Shown piece by piece: positions 23,859 to 37,095 of a DNA stretch of 64,000 bases. Origin of the DNA: Caenorhabditis elegans (taxonomy: Eukaryota; Nematoda; Chromadorea; Rhabditida; Rhabditidae); contig NC_003284.9 of NCBI RefSeq assembly GCF_000002985.6, positions 4,154,001 to 4,218,000 of the forward strand, given 5' to 3'. Both the position numbers and the translations under genes were made by a program. Below the pieces are notes generated by a model. That model saw nothing but the letters and a program-made list of their open reading frames with translations. It did no database searches and was not told where the DNA came from. Within the stretch, counting starts at the first letter, position 1; each line of letters begins with the position of its first letter.

Positions 23859-24228
23859 GGAAAAAAATGAGGGGGATGGAGAAAAGAATAGCTTGCATGA
23901 AATACATGTTTCGATTAGAATCATGAAAGTCAGAAAAAAACCACAGAACAAAATTGCTGATATTACCAAAGAAAAATTAAATTCGACACATATAAAGCTA
24001 CACGATGTGGACGATGCGATCACTGGGCCAAAACCGAAATGATCTTAGATCATGGTATGAACAAGGAATTATTGTGCTCAATGGAATGATGGAATAAAAA
24101 GTGAAATAAAAACAATCTCGATTCCCTTTGAAAAGGTGACATTGAACAATTGAATTGCTATAAAATGATGTGAAAGTGAAACAAGTTATGATTTGAATAT
24201 TTAGAAAACATGGAAATTTAATGAAACT

Positions 24229-27200
24229 TTAACTATTATCCGTATACGATGACTGATCATCGATTGCATGGGCCAATGCAGCCGCCCGAAGGGAGTCAAA
24301 ATTTTCAGCCCCTGATTGAGCAGCCATTCTTGAAAACAGCGAGCTCTGATCATCCAGCAAAGTGATCGGTTTGTCAAACTCGACGAGCTCTCCTTTTTCA
24401 AACACCTGCAAGTTGCGAACCTAGGCATTGTTTGCTTGTTGAGAAACCACTTACCATTACATTATCGCTGTTCATAATGGTGTGAAGACGGTGGGCCACC
24501 GTGATGATTGTGGCGTTTTTGAAAAAGTCTCGAATTGTTTTCTGGATGCAAGCATCTGTCACTCCATCAACATTTGCGGTTGCTTCATCAATAACAAGAA
24601 TTTTGGATCGGTGGATCATTGCTCGGGCAAGACAGAAAAGTTGACGCTGACCGACAGACAGGCTGACTCCCCGTTGGCCCAATTCGACGTTCAATCCTTT
24701 TTCTTTTGTGATGGAACGTTTAAGCTCACACTGAAAATTTTTTCAACGATTATCCTACAGAATCTATTAAAAATTTCGATTTCATATGAATTTCGGAATC
24801 TCGTATTAAATTAGACCGTTGGATCAGATTTAGGCACACATAGGACAAAACTAGGGCTACGGTGAGGTGAAGTTTGAACTTGGTTAAAATATGAGAAAAA
24901 GTTGGATCAGACTTGGGAGGGGTCATGTCCAAGTCTTCCTCAAGTCTTGCTTATGTCTTGTCCAAGTCTTGCTCAATCTTTGCCCAGTCAACATTTTACT
25001 TTTTCAATAAAATTTGTAAAGCCAATGGTGTTAAAACAAGATTATAGGGGCCATAAAAATGGCTTATAAAAATTTCATTCTCACATGTTATTCTTCAATA
25101 AATTAAAGCCATACCTGCTCTAACGCAAACCAAATAGTAGCATCATCATACTCATCGAACGGGTCCAAATTCTCCCGGACCGTTCCTGAAAAGATTACGG
25201 GCTCCTGCGGAATGATAGACATTCCTCCTCTTCTGAAGTTAAGACTAATGTGATCCAGATCCACACCGTCGATAGTGACACGTCCAGAGCAGTACTCTTT
25301 CAGTCCAAAAATAATTTTAATGAGTGTTGATTTACCAGCACCAGTTCGGCCGACGACTCCAATCTAAGTTTCAGAAGTAATACTCTGAACAAAAAGTTAG
25401 TAACTCACCTTTTGTCCACCTAAAACAACAAAGCTAAGATTTTTGAGTACTTTGGTCTCCCCATAATTGACAGATACATTTTCAAACTCGATTTCTCCTT
25501 TCGTTGGCCAAGAGTTCAGTAGCTGTTTATCGAGGTATGCATCATGTGGTCTTCTGGCTTCTTCTTCAGATTTCAATTTGGTGTACTCTAGCACTCGTTC
25601 CACGGAAACCATCTGCAAATCGACAGTTTGAATTCAATCCGCATACTACTATGTTTGTATTGTCTTCATTTGCAACATTTGCTGTGTTCACATTGTATTC
25701 ATTTAGAATAAAAGACCGAATTGAGAGTTTCGGGTGGGTCGCTCATTTGGCGCCACCATGACAAACATTCCATTTGTGTTTGTTGTGATGTGTGTGTGTG
25801 TGTGTGTGTGGAAAATGCGACAAACCACTTCAATCGTCTGATCAGGGCAGTTCGCGCTTGAGCATTGTCCAAAACTCTTTATAATCATGATGTTTCGCCA
25901 ACCGCATAGTGAGCTCAATTCGACCTTTGATGGCGGAGCAGGAGGAGGAGAAGGGGGAGCAAATTGGAGGAATCTCCCGCGATAAAAAAAGAAACAAGCA
26001 AAAAATAAACTCACCCCGTTCTCCAGCTCGGCGCTTTGCCGCATGATCCACGAGAAGAATCCACTCAACTGAACCGCGCACACAAGGCACAATCCGACTT
26101 CTCCGACGGTCAGGGTTTCTAAAAATCTCGGAGTGTTGTTTTGAAATAAGATACGATGGACGCGGTGGATAAACGTTACTGTGTTGACTTACCATATTGA
26201 AGAACAACAACAATCGCCACAATGGAAACGAAAACAGACACCAAAAAGTCGATGCAAATTCCGAACCAACGGGCGGACAAAAGTCCCATGTTGTACGCGG
26301 CCATATAAACATCCTGTGAAAAGGTCAAATTTTAAAATAGTTCGTTCGAGAAATGGGCTCTGGCGTTAGGGAGGGGGGTCTTACCTAGGTGTTTTTAGGG
26401 GGTATTTCCTATAGGGTGGGTCTTAGAGGATCTTTTCTAGGTTGTCGTTTCCACTCTTCTAGGAGATTTTAGGGGTTCTTCTTTCTAAGAAAAATTCTTA
26501 GGGTTTTTCCGAGTAGTGTTTTAGGATAGGATGTCGTTCTTGTAGTCACTAATGGCCTTGAGCAACGTTAAAATCAGCTAAATTTAGTATTCCGATCAGG
26601 GATGTGCGGCGAAAAAACCTTTGACTTGCTCTGAGCTCAATCGGGCTCGACTTAACATAGATTAGTAAATTTTTAACATTCTCAAAAGTTTGGCAATATA
26701 TTAAAATTGTACTTTGTAAAATAAAATGTATTCGAAACTTACATGAAGAGCGCAAAACTTTTCAATCATCTCGTTTTCTTTTCGGTATGCTCGAATAGTC
26801 GACAAACCATGGACAGTAGATGTAATAGTAGTGTTCAGTGGAGACCGAGCTGAAATATTCAAAACTGTTTTGTTTTCAAGAACCGCGAAGTAATGCTTAC
26901 CGGCTGCCTCAATTCTCTTCAATTCCCGTGAACGATGAACGTACATTTTCCTACAGAAGTAGAACCCTGCAGTTATGAACGCGCAGGCAAGAATGACAAT
27001 AGGTCTGACCATGGAGACTAATCCAACTATTCCCACAAATGTCAACGTACCCTGTAAACAAAGTTGAAGTTTGTTAAGATAATCAATAAATTATTGATAA
27101 ACTTACAAAAACAAATTCAAAGTACGTGAACGCAAGCAAGTCATCAGTGAGGCCTATGTCTTTTGAAAAGCGATTCAGAATCATTCCTAAAACCAACAAT

Positions 27201-30200
27201 GTTCTAAAGACCCTAGCCTGCCTAGACCCTAGCCTTACCTTCAGAATTTTTGTCGAAAAACTCGGATTCAGTTTTGAGAACACAGTCAAACATGGAATTA
27301 TGAAGAATTCGAGAAGCCATCAATTGTGCATTGCGGAACCAAACCGATCGAACCACTCCGAGAATCGACATGATAACGGTACTGATAATGAATGTGAGTT
27401 CATAAGTTTGGAATGTGACATTGAACGTGTAACCAAGAACGTCAACATTCCTATTGAACTCTTCTTTGCTGGTACTGTTATCTGCATTGTTCATATCCAG
27501 ATCTACCAACCTAAAAATTGAGTCTAGATCCCAACACACAAGAGTATTTCACGGACCATTTGTTCAACCACCAGTCGACAAAGTTATTCATAAGCTGAGT
27601 TATTAAAACACAAACCACCAGCCATATTCCGTACTTCAAGGGGTTTATGACACCTCTTGTGTACTCCCAATAGACGGACCAAGAGATTGTTCCCGATTTC
27701 CTCGACTCGTAAACTATTTCCTTCACGTATTCTGTTTCAGACATTTTGCTTCCTGATAATACACTATTGGCTCTTTGGAATATGCTCTCCTTGTTTATTT
27801 TCTCCATAGACTCGATATTTACTGGAGATGGTGGCGGAGACGAGGGAGGCCCGTCCACAAAAAGTTCATCGCTTTGAACTTCAGTCTCGACAGCTTGAAG
27901 CTTTATGAAGTCGTCAGTGAAAGTGGATTTCAGTTCGTCCAGAGATCCATTTCCGACCATTTTGTTGTTTTTCATAAGAATTACAGAGTCCAATTCGCTC
28001 AGGAAGTGAATTTGATGGGTGACGAGGATAACTAGCTTATCCGATAAGAATCCACGAATAAGGCTAAAAAATTATTGTGCCATTAAAAAATAAAAGTTTA
28101 CTTGAGGGACTACTAGTGAAGTTAAGATGAAAGACTAACAGGAAAATTCCGGGACTTTCTTAAATTTTCAGATGAGTGACTACTAGGGGAATACCAAAAG
28201 TGGCTTTATTTTCAAAAGCATTTCAAATGTTTGGTGCATTCTGCTACATTATCCGTACTTAAAGTATATAATTAAAAAAACTCAGAGTGATTTGAATGAG
28301 AAAATAAAATTATAAGAAAGACATGGCTTCCTATATTGTTGGATTAGGTTCTGCTTAAAAATTTAAGCACGCAACAGTTTGTTTTAAAAAATTCAAGCCA
28401 TGTAAAAAAATTTGGATGAAAATTTCAAAACATAAGAAAACATTGTTTTTGAAACGCATCATATTTAGTAAATGTGTTTTTTAAACCAAATAGTTTTTAA
28501 CATTTTGTTTTAAAAAAATTTATGGGAAATCTGAACAATTGGGCAGTTTGTAGAATTGTAGATTTTTGTGTAAAGTATATGTAGTAAGGATTTCGTCTAA
28601 ATATATTCAAAATAAATTCAAGAAAGTCCAGCATGAGCGAATATTGTAATTAGACAATACTATCCAATAAGTTTTCGATTTTTTAAAATTTTCAGTTAGA
28701 TTTTTGGTAAATTGCAAATTATAGAAAAATGTGGACTTTATGAGAATTTTGAAGCATTGTTTAACGTGCATTTTTCTGAAATGTTTTAATACAATTATTC
28801 ATGACATAATTAAAATGAAACACTTGTAGAAAGTCTTGTTCCAAAAATATGATAGCTGATGTTGATTAATTGCTATTTTTGTGATTCAAAAGTTATCTCA
28901 AGTGGCACTCATATATGTCTGAGTCAAATGTATTTTTTTTTCTAAACTGGTATTCGAAATAATTATTTCTTTCCAAAACGTTTGACCTTTTGGGTTATTC
29001 ATGAAAAGTGTTTCGAGTTTATCATAAAAATAAAAATAAAACTAGCTACTATATCTTTAATAGCATCAAATATGATACTCATTACAAGAGTTCTATACAG
29101 AAAAAAAAACTCACTTTTCATACAGTTTTTTTCCAACATGAGCATCCACGGCGGAAAGAGGATCATCGAGAAGGTAGATGTCAGCATCCGCATACACAGC
29201 ACGTGCAAGAGCTACTCTTGCTCTTTGTCCTCCAGATAGTGTTGAACCATTATCACCAACAATGGTCATGTCTCCATTTGCAAATTGCCGCAAATCAGGT
29301 GTCAAAAGGCATAGCTCTAGAGCATTCTCATAACGTTCTTTGTTGAATTCGCTGCCAAAGACAATATTGTCCTGGATACTGCCGGTGAAGATCCATGGTT
29401 CTTGAGCACAATAAGCGAACGAGCCATTTACAGAAAGATTCCCGCGAGTCATACGGGATTCCGAGAGAATTGTGAGGAGAAGAGAAGATTTTCCACTACC
29501 GACGGAACCAATTATCCCATAACATGTTCCAGCTACGAACTCGAAGCTCAAATCTTGAACTGCGTAGACAACATGAAGCGGCTCATCTTTCTTCTCGCCA
29601 GCAATAACAGTTGCATCATTATCGCTCAACGCTTTAAAATTCTTCTTTTTCTTCTTCTGATCATGTTCATCTTTGTCGTACCAAACGGCGGTCACTTTAT
29701 TCAGAAAAACTGAAGTCTTTTCAGCTTTATCACATTTCAGTGTCCAACTAGGTTTTTCTCCGATTTTTTTCAATGTAAGCCCTTCTTTTTCATTCTTGCT
29801 TCCATCTTCTGTGTCAGTGCTATCGAGTTCCAATGTGATTCTCGAATATTCTTCAAGACAGAAAAATAAATCAATTCGCCGACTCGTTGAAAATAGTTCA
29901 CGCCCGAAGAGCAAGCCCAGTGGGAGGAATAATGCAAATGGAAGACGCACCGAGTTGAAAAGTGCAGACTGTAAAAATTGTTACAATTTTTTTAGTTGTT
30001 TCCATTATGTTGTGTGACTCACCGATGCGAATACACCTCTGGTTGTCAAAATTTCATCAAAGTAATCGCATGCAAAGATGTAAACGAATAAGCCAATTTT
30101 TGCAGAAATGAAGTAAATTCCCATCACCATAGATGAGTAGAAGGCAGATGTTCCAACTGCTTTGATTTCATCTCTGAAAATTATATTTTTGGTAGAAGAG

Positions 30201-32746
30201 CTTTTTTTTCGTGAGACACTATTTTGGAAGTAACAAAACCATCGGTTGCCGAGTGTGCTGAAAAAAATTTGAAGGTACCTAGTTTGGGAAGACAATACTT
30301 CTTACTAGTAGGGTGGCTCTATGAGTACCGCATAACTTTCATTATTTCATCTGAGAATTTGTACCAACCGCTCACTCGCCGCCGCTAACCCACATCTCTT
30401 CAAAAGTTGGAAAGTCAATTTTTTTAAATACAGTATTCCTAGTGTACATCTACATTAGCCCTACTGTAAATTTAAACCGTAAAGCCTTGACTGATATGGT
30501 GGCTCTGTTAGTTTTTTAGTATAACACTAAAACATACGCACCAGTTTTTAAATTTTTCGAAACTACAGAACTCCTACAATAACTTTATAACTTTTTTTTT
30601 GATTAGTACGGTTTTTCTAAAATTATTGCTTGCCTTTCAGTATTTCTTTGAAACACAAAAACCAGCCGCTGACTTGCCGCTACCAACCCATACGTTTTCA
30701 AAAGCTGAAATCTCAATTTCTCGGAAACTTCAGTAATTTTACAGTACCCTTTCAGTAATCCTACAGTACCCTACAGTACTCTACAGTACCACTAGTGTAC
30801 ATCAGCAGTTACAAAAAAAGTGTGCCGTTCACCCCTGAATACATATCACATATAACTTACTCTCTGAGAATTCGGATTTTTTCAGCAAACGCATTCTCCC
30901 ATCCATGCATTTTGATAACTTTGATTCCATTAATGATCTCACTCATGACTTTCAACCTTGAGTCCATTTTGTCACCGATGTTACGTCTGAAAGAAAGTTC
31001 TTAAAAATCCCATTGCTCACGCGAGCATTACCTATTCACTCCGAGCTGATAAGAATAATGAACCTGAAACGAGACGATAGCCATCATGACAAGGAATCCA
31101 AGAAGACAACAAAATCCAAACATTGACCATAGAATGTAAGCGTAAAAGAACATTAACAGTGGGCACAGCCAAACGTAATGTGCAAATAAAAACGCTTGTT
31201 CCAGTTTTGCAGCGTCAGTATTAAGAAGCTGAATGATTTGTCCACTATTCGTCTCGAATAGAGATGTGAGAGAGATTCGAAGTGATTTTCTGTAGAGTAG
31301 AACTCCTGTGGCGACCCGAGCATGGTTTCCGACTTTCAGCAGACCGTGGAAATATGGGTGATGGATGCAAACTGTGACAAACGATAGCAGAGAAATGATC
31401 AGAGCAACTTAATTCGTTAATTTAGAAGACATTGTTTCAAAATTAAAAAAAAAAAATAGAAAAATACCTTGCATAGCTGGCCAGTATGGAAATTCCTGGC
31501 CCTCTTCGATGTCGTAGTAGCTCATCAGTTCTCTCAAGAGCAGTGGCTGCGCGACACGTGTGAGCTCTTCTAAACAGAGCGAAATCGCGTGAGCCATTAC
31601 ACTGACTTTTGTGCAGTGCCAAACACCAACCAGAAAATGAGTTCTTTTTGGGCCACTCGAAATCCATTTGCTAAAAAATGCAATTTCTTTAAAGTCGTTT
31701 AGCAATATTTCCTAGTCGGTAGAGACTCAGTTTTCTCACTCGAAAAAACTGTAACTTTTTAGAGCAGATCTTGATTGATTTCCAAAATTTCTCTCTACTA
31801 GTTTTCTCTTCTAGTTTTATATCAACTTCACAGAAAACTTTATATACCATATTTTCCCAGAGTCTTCATTATATTTTTACTATTCCAATTTGCGTGGTAT
31901 GTATGTTTTCAGATTTTTTTTTCAAGACTAATAGGTAATATTGTAATGATCTAAACCTTAATTTCTTGACACCCCCAATATTCATCAGATCACATAGATG
32001 AATCTTATCAGACAAAATACTCCCAGAAATATTTACGTGCAATTCGTAATATTCAAAATGTTGACTCAACGATTTTTGTTTAATCATGAGTCATAACCAA
32101 ATAATTAATTTCTTTCCCTAGATGATTTAAATTTTTCGGCTCAATGGAATTTGACTATGAGGAAAACTGCTGATAGAAAAATTGAAACGCATTAATAATC
32201 TCCTTCCTACATACCTTTCGAGCTTCTGTGCCGCATATTTTGCAGAAATTCCTTTTGATGGCTTTTCGAGCAGATCCGTGTCAGTTTGAGCATTTCTAGT
32301 TCTCCACCAGTAGAAACCGACAAAAGAAAACAGAATGCTACTGATCAATCCGGCGCTATCTTCGGAACTTGGATGATAGCCTTCTACACTCTCTAGGTTG
32401 ACATCCGGTTTTGTTTCATCAGGTGTCTTCTGAAAGTGTGGAATCATTTTCTTTTGTCAGATAATTTCTATAGTCTGCAGAAACAACACCTGTTTGGTGA
32501 CAGGTGCAGTTTGCATAAATTCATGTGGTAAAATTTGTAGTAGCAGATGGCTACCGTAGAATACTGTCTAACAGCTAAAATCAAAGAGCTTTTTTAAAAT
32601 GAAAATGAAAATTCAAAATTAACATTTTAAATTCGTAATTAGAGTTAATATGTAAATCAATGTAAACTAACTTTCAAGTCCTCTTTCTGTTCGATGAGTA
32701 GAGTTTCATTTTCCTTGTTCGACTTTCTGGGACTTGATATTGACAT
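24229..32746 (-). CDS. mrp-6: ABCC/MRP-type ATP-binding cassette transporter
   Basis: Eighteen exons are in phase throughout and give 1415 aa. Exon limits from 5' to 3' are 32746-32672, 32429-32215, 31670-31468, 31407-31032, 30986-30861, 30173-30023, 29968-29115, 28063-27557, 27510-27239, 27186-27107, 27051-26901, 26849-26743, 26313-26193, 26118-26015, 25612-25409, 25363-25115, 24730-24455 and 24405-24229. It has a short N-terminus without TMD0, TMD1, NBD1 (Walker [10 protein letters not shown] ~536, LSGGQ ~626, Walker B ending LLDD ~651), TMD2, and NBD2 (GRTGAGKST ~1187, LSVGQ ~1289, ILVIDE ~1309). NBD1 has Asp where NBD2 has the catalytic Glu, as usual in ABCC proteins. It should export organic anions or conjugates at a membrane; the substrate is unknown. 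TTTTAG just before the ATG suggests SL1 or a 5' UTR intron. The symbol is from memory of gene order. Confidence 0.9.
24820..24990. repeat. Degenerate AAGTCTTG-like repeat in transporter intron 16
   Basis: Repeated words such as CCAAGTCTTGCTCAA and CAAGTCTTGCTTATG fill this intron (25114-24731). They resemble the AAGTTTGG-type words at 20.2-21.3 kb. Confidence 0.45.
25789..25810. repeat. (TG)11 microsatellite in transporter intron 14
   Basis: An uninterrupted TG run lies inside the intron between exons 14 and 15. Confidence 0.9.
28064..29114. other. Transporter intron 7 (about 1.05 kb)
   Basis: This is the longest intron of the gene, splitting NBD1 just after the Walker B region. It is AT-rich, and I see no nested gene on either strand. 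Confidence 0.6.
30300..30800. repeat. Tandem duplication with CTACAGTA words in transporter intron 5
   Basis: Two diverged units about 300 bases apart share ACCARCCGCT near 30366 and 30661, CTAACCCACA/CCAACCCATA, and CTAGTGTACATC near 30449 and 30792. CCTACAGTACCCTACAGTAC runs lie near the second unit. Confidence 0.5.
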
Positions 32747-35700
32747 GTCTTTGTACCTAAAAATCAGTTCACTTAAACAAAAAACCAAAATCAGAAAAAA
32801 AAAAAGCAGCGACAAAACAATAGGAAAGATGAGACATAAAGTCAATTCGGACACAAATTTGCCGCAGCACAATGAATGAATGGGACGGACAGACAGTGAA
32901 CAGTTCAGGAAAAAGAAGGGGGTTGGGCCTATCATTTTACAGTGCAGAGAGAGCATGAGACGCAGCAGTCGAAATCGCTCAAATGCCTTCGGACCATGTG
33001 TAAGCATTGATGAATAGTCTAGACATTATGACATAAAGAACAGATCGAAAGTTCAACTATCATATGCTTTCCGAGTTTGAGTATTACGAGTAGTAATAGT
33101 GAATGGAAAAGTGACTAATTAGTTGAAGTCTATAGCTTCAGTTCCGAAGTTTATCAAACCAACAAATGAAAAGTTGAAAAAGTTAAAAGAAACCACTAGC
33201 ATCTTGCTTTCAGGGAAAATATTAAATATATTCATTGCAGAGGACAAAGGCATATTTCGAATATCAGGGCCAAAGATTTGCGGTTGGAGTAGCCAGCCGA
33301 CAAGTTTGTGCAAAAATGATAAGATGCTTTCAAAATGTTCAAACTTCATTAAACTGTTCACCAGCCGAAAGTTGACGAATGTTATCACTCGGCTGTCGGC
33401 TGGCTCTACCTTTTCAGGTACATTTATTCACATTACCCTATTTGTATAGCATGCAATTAAATTTTTCAGCCGGATATATTTTTCAATATTGAACTAACTA
33501 TAACTAACGCGGGTCTCCCTTTTTTGGAGTTGGCCGGGCCTAAGAAAAGGAGCCAGAAACTTGGTTTTCATAGGCCTAGAGATGCAGTTCTAGCATCTCA
33601 TTGTTTTATAAAAAATTTAATGTATCAAAAAAAAAGTAGGAAATTAATTTCATACTTTTTTATTCCACTTCTTGCTGTATTATTTTTTACACCTATTTCA
33701 TTGTTAAAAGAAAAAAACGCCATACCATTGGGGACGCAATTTTTATAAAGGGAACAACACTGAAATTGAAAATAAAATAAGTTATTTACATTGTATTGAT
33801 AGGTTTAAATCAGTGAACACTTGGAAAATATAGAATTTTATGAAAAAGGTTAACATTTCTTTCCAAACTAGCACCAAAGTCAAAAAAAGTAAAATAGCAC
33901 AACGGTGCTTCTTTTACTAAGAGTACAGAAGGTAGTGGGACGTAATTTCATTACCTTTTGATAACCAATCTTTATGGTATAGTTTTTTTCGTCACATATT
34001 TTTTTTGCCACACTCGACTCCTCAAAGCACTAATCGTAAAAAAGCTATTAAACTGTTCCAAGTAGTGCACCTAAAAAATAGCTGAGATTGTGAACAGTTA
34101 GAAAAAGGAAGCATGTTGATATAAAATGCGCTTATCAATTATGAAGAAATTACTGGTGGGAACCTTGGGTCTGGACTTTATGTGTTTATGTGGACTTTAT
34201 GTCAGGGCCACAGGCCTTATATGACTTTTAACTAAAATTATACCAAAATGGAAAACTGGAAAACCTATACCAAAATGGAACGCATTGCCAAACGGCAATT
34301 GCCGCTCATCACATTTTTTTTCAAACAAAACTTATTTACTCCCATTTGTTTGTAATGTCAATACTAGTCATAGTTCATCTAACCGAGAAAACATAAAACA
34401 ATTATGTCTGAGTCAAACCAAAATGACCAGAAAAAAGTATGCGATTAGAAGATATTTTATAGAAGTAATGAGGGCTAGGAAAAATTAATTTTCATTAAGA
34501 TTCGAGGAGCTCTTGAGCAAAAAAAAAGATTTTACAAATGCGGGCTATATATCTAAACAAAGGAAATAAATGAGCCACACAGCATGCCCTTTCATTGAGA
34601 AGCATGAACATCAAGAGGGCGGCCAGTGAAATGAAGACAAGAGGAAGCGGATAACTTGACTATAGCCTCTGCGTCTTACTTTTACTCTTGCCGAACGTAT
34701 GACTAAGGACATTGGGGGAGACGGACGTGTGAAGAAGGTACTTGTTTTTCGAAACTTTACGTAGTTTCCCATGCTTCCCAGGAATAGGTGACAAAGTTTG
34801 AAACAAGGAATAGTGTGCATTTGAAAATGAAAAGTGGCGGAGACTTTTGTAACTTTTTTGTACCATTTCCCTGATATTGTTTCTACCACTTTTGATGTTG
34901 TAGAGTTGATACATTTTGTTGCAGACGCAGGGAGAGAAGATAGAAAATAATTTTAATTTCGTGATCATCACGACACATGCTCTTGTTGCTTTTCCTTTCC
35001 ATGAAAAATAGAATTAAAAATATTGATTTAATGTTAATCAAACCGGAAAAATAGTTGTTGCTGGAAAATTTATTTAAAAAAAAACAACGAAAAAAGATCA
35101 AGAAGGTTCCATGCATTGAAATGAAATTTCGGTGCTCTTGGGTTTTGTTCAGTTCAAAAATTGTTCAGTATTTTTTTAACGTTTTTATGTTTTAGGCTTT
35201 GTTTCTTTATTTTTTAGTTTCGTCATTTTTTCTATAGTTTCGTTATTTCTAAACCTGAAAAATTTAGATTAAATTGAAATATTGAGTATCGAGAAGGCAT
35301 GAAATCCCGAACATGGAAAAATATTTCAAATTGTTGAAATTTGTTGAAATTTTAATTGGAAGAAATTTATTATACACTTTCATCGCTTGTCCTATTAATT
35401 GGTTTTTTTATGCCCGAAGATACAAGTTACGCGTTATTACAAAGATACATTTTGATATTTTCATATCTTAAAAATAATTATTTGCAATACACGGCATTGC
35501 TTTTTGAAAATCTTACATGTACAGCAGAAAGTTTTAAAAACATATATGGACAAGCAAAATTGTCAATTCTCAAAAATTCGTTGGTAAAATTTGCTGAAAT
35601 ATTACAAGAAAATTATACCACTTTAAAATTACAACATGCTGATAAAATGCTCCTACAGCATGCTATTTTCAAATAAATATTTGTTCAAAAATAAAGGCTA

Positions 35701-37092
35701 ACATTCAGGGAACAAACATATATATTATTCTCAAATTTGTTGCAAAATTATGTTTCAGATTCATAAGAAAACTTTCAAAATTTCACAATTTACAAGCCTC
35801 GGAAAATACCCCTACTGCATGAAATATTTGAATTGCTTTTTGAAAAATAACGATCGAAATTGAAAAACCATTTGTTCATTAAAATAAACATATTGGAAGT
35901 TTATACGAATAAAATATTTGTCGAATTTGATATTTTTCAAAATATACCTATGCGACACTAACCGCAATATGTTTTTAAAAACGAGAATATGTATCAAAGC
36001 TCAACTCGGATTGCAAAACCGCATGAAAACTTTCTTTAAACTTCTATTAATAAACTTCTAAGAAAAATATAATTAGTGCGATGTTGATGAGAAATGAGCA
36101 AGAAATGTGGGCTCCTTCGGGTTGAAAATGAGGAATAATCGCGAGAGACCGAGGGACAGAGCGTTTGAAAAGACGGCTCGGGGACCGAACTTGACGAACC
36201 GGATTAGACACGAACGGGAACGAAGGTACAGAACGTCCTCGTTTTTTACGAAAAAGATGAGTGTCCTCGCCGGCTCTCGTTACTAGGATACATGTAGTTT
36301 TACATTATCTGCACATCTTGTTTGTTTGCTTTTTGAAATGTGGATTTGTATGTTGTATATTTTGTTGTTTTCCAATGCAAGCTCTTTTGTTTCAGAAAGT
36401 TATACCGGTTTTCAAAACTATCTAAAAACTGGCTACATTCACATTGCCAATTTTTTAAAAAATATTTCCAATAAAAGCTACTTCTTTACTCTGACCTGAC
36501 TTACTCTGACCCTGAAACGAAAAAACGTTAGATCTAAATTTCTACTTTGATTATAAACTTATTGCCAAACACATCAGACACAGTTTTACTGAACGTATCT
36601 ATCAATGTATCTGCCACCTTCTATGCAGATTATATTACCGAAAAGACAAGTACTCTCACGCACCCTCCGTCTCTCAATCTCCTCTTCTCTTTTCGTCTCG
36701 ACACAATACAACTGCCAACGAGCGGCCCGAAAGGGCGAAAGATCAAGAGACGGCAGACGCAGTAAGAAACGGCAAGAGAGCGCACGCAGACAGCACTGCA
36801 AAAAGGTCTCGCCGCGAAAAGATGCAACCAAGTTCTCGTCCACGACCGCGACGAAAGACCACTGGTTCATCGGTCTTTTCTGTATAATGATTGGCCTTTT
36901 CCATTATATTTAGTGAACATTTTTCTCGATTTGTCACATCACTCGTTCATTCAGTTGTCTCTTGCTCAGTTTACAAACGCATATTTGTGAGAAAAACAGT
37001 TACTTATCGTATATTTTGTTGTTAATTTCAATTTGAATATCTTTCTAGAGTTTCGATTAATGAAATTTAGAGAAATAATGTGCAATTTTTCA
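32747..37092. promoter_or_regulatory. Divergent intergenic region between the transporter and the V-ATPase gene
   Basis: About 4.3 kb separate two divergent ATGs. Most is AT-rich. GC-richer blocks are at about 32880-33010 (next to the transporter start), 36090-36290 and 36640-36870 (upstream of vha-12). The last two have open frames on both strands, typical of promoter or CpG-rich DNA rather than genes. Frames at 33119-33449 and 35356-35676 have no splice or family support. Confidence 0.5.
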
Positions 37093-37095
37093 GGA

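Noticed and set aside
26320-26540. Telomere-like TTTTAGGG words in transporter intron 12
   Set aside because: Copies are irregular and the nematode telomere unit is TTAGGC. This is a G-rich degenerate intron, not interstitial telomere.
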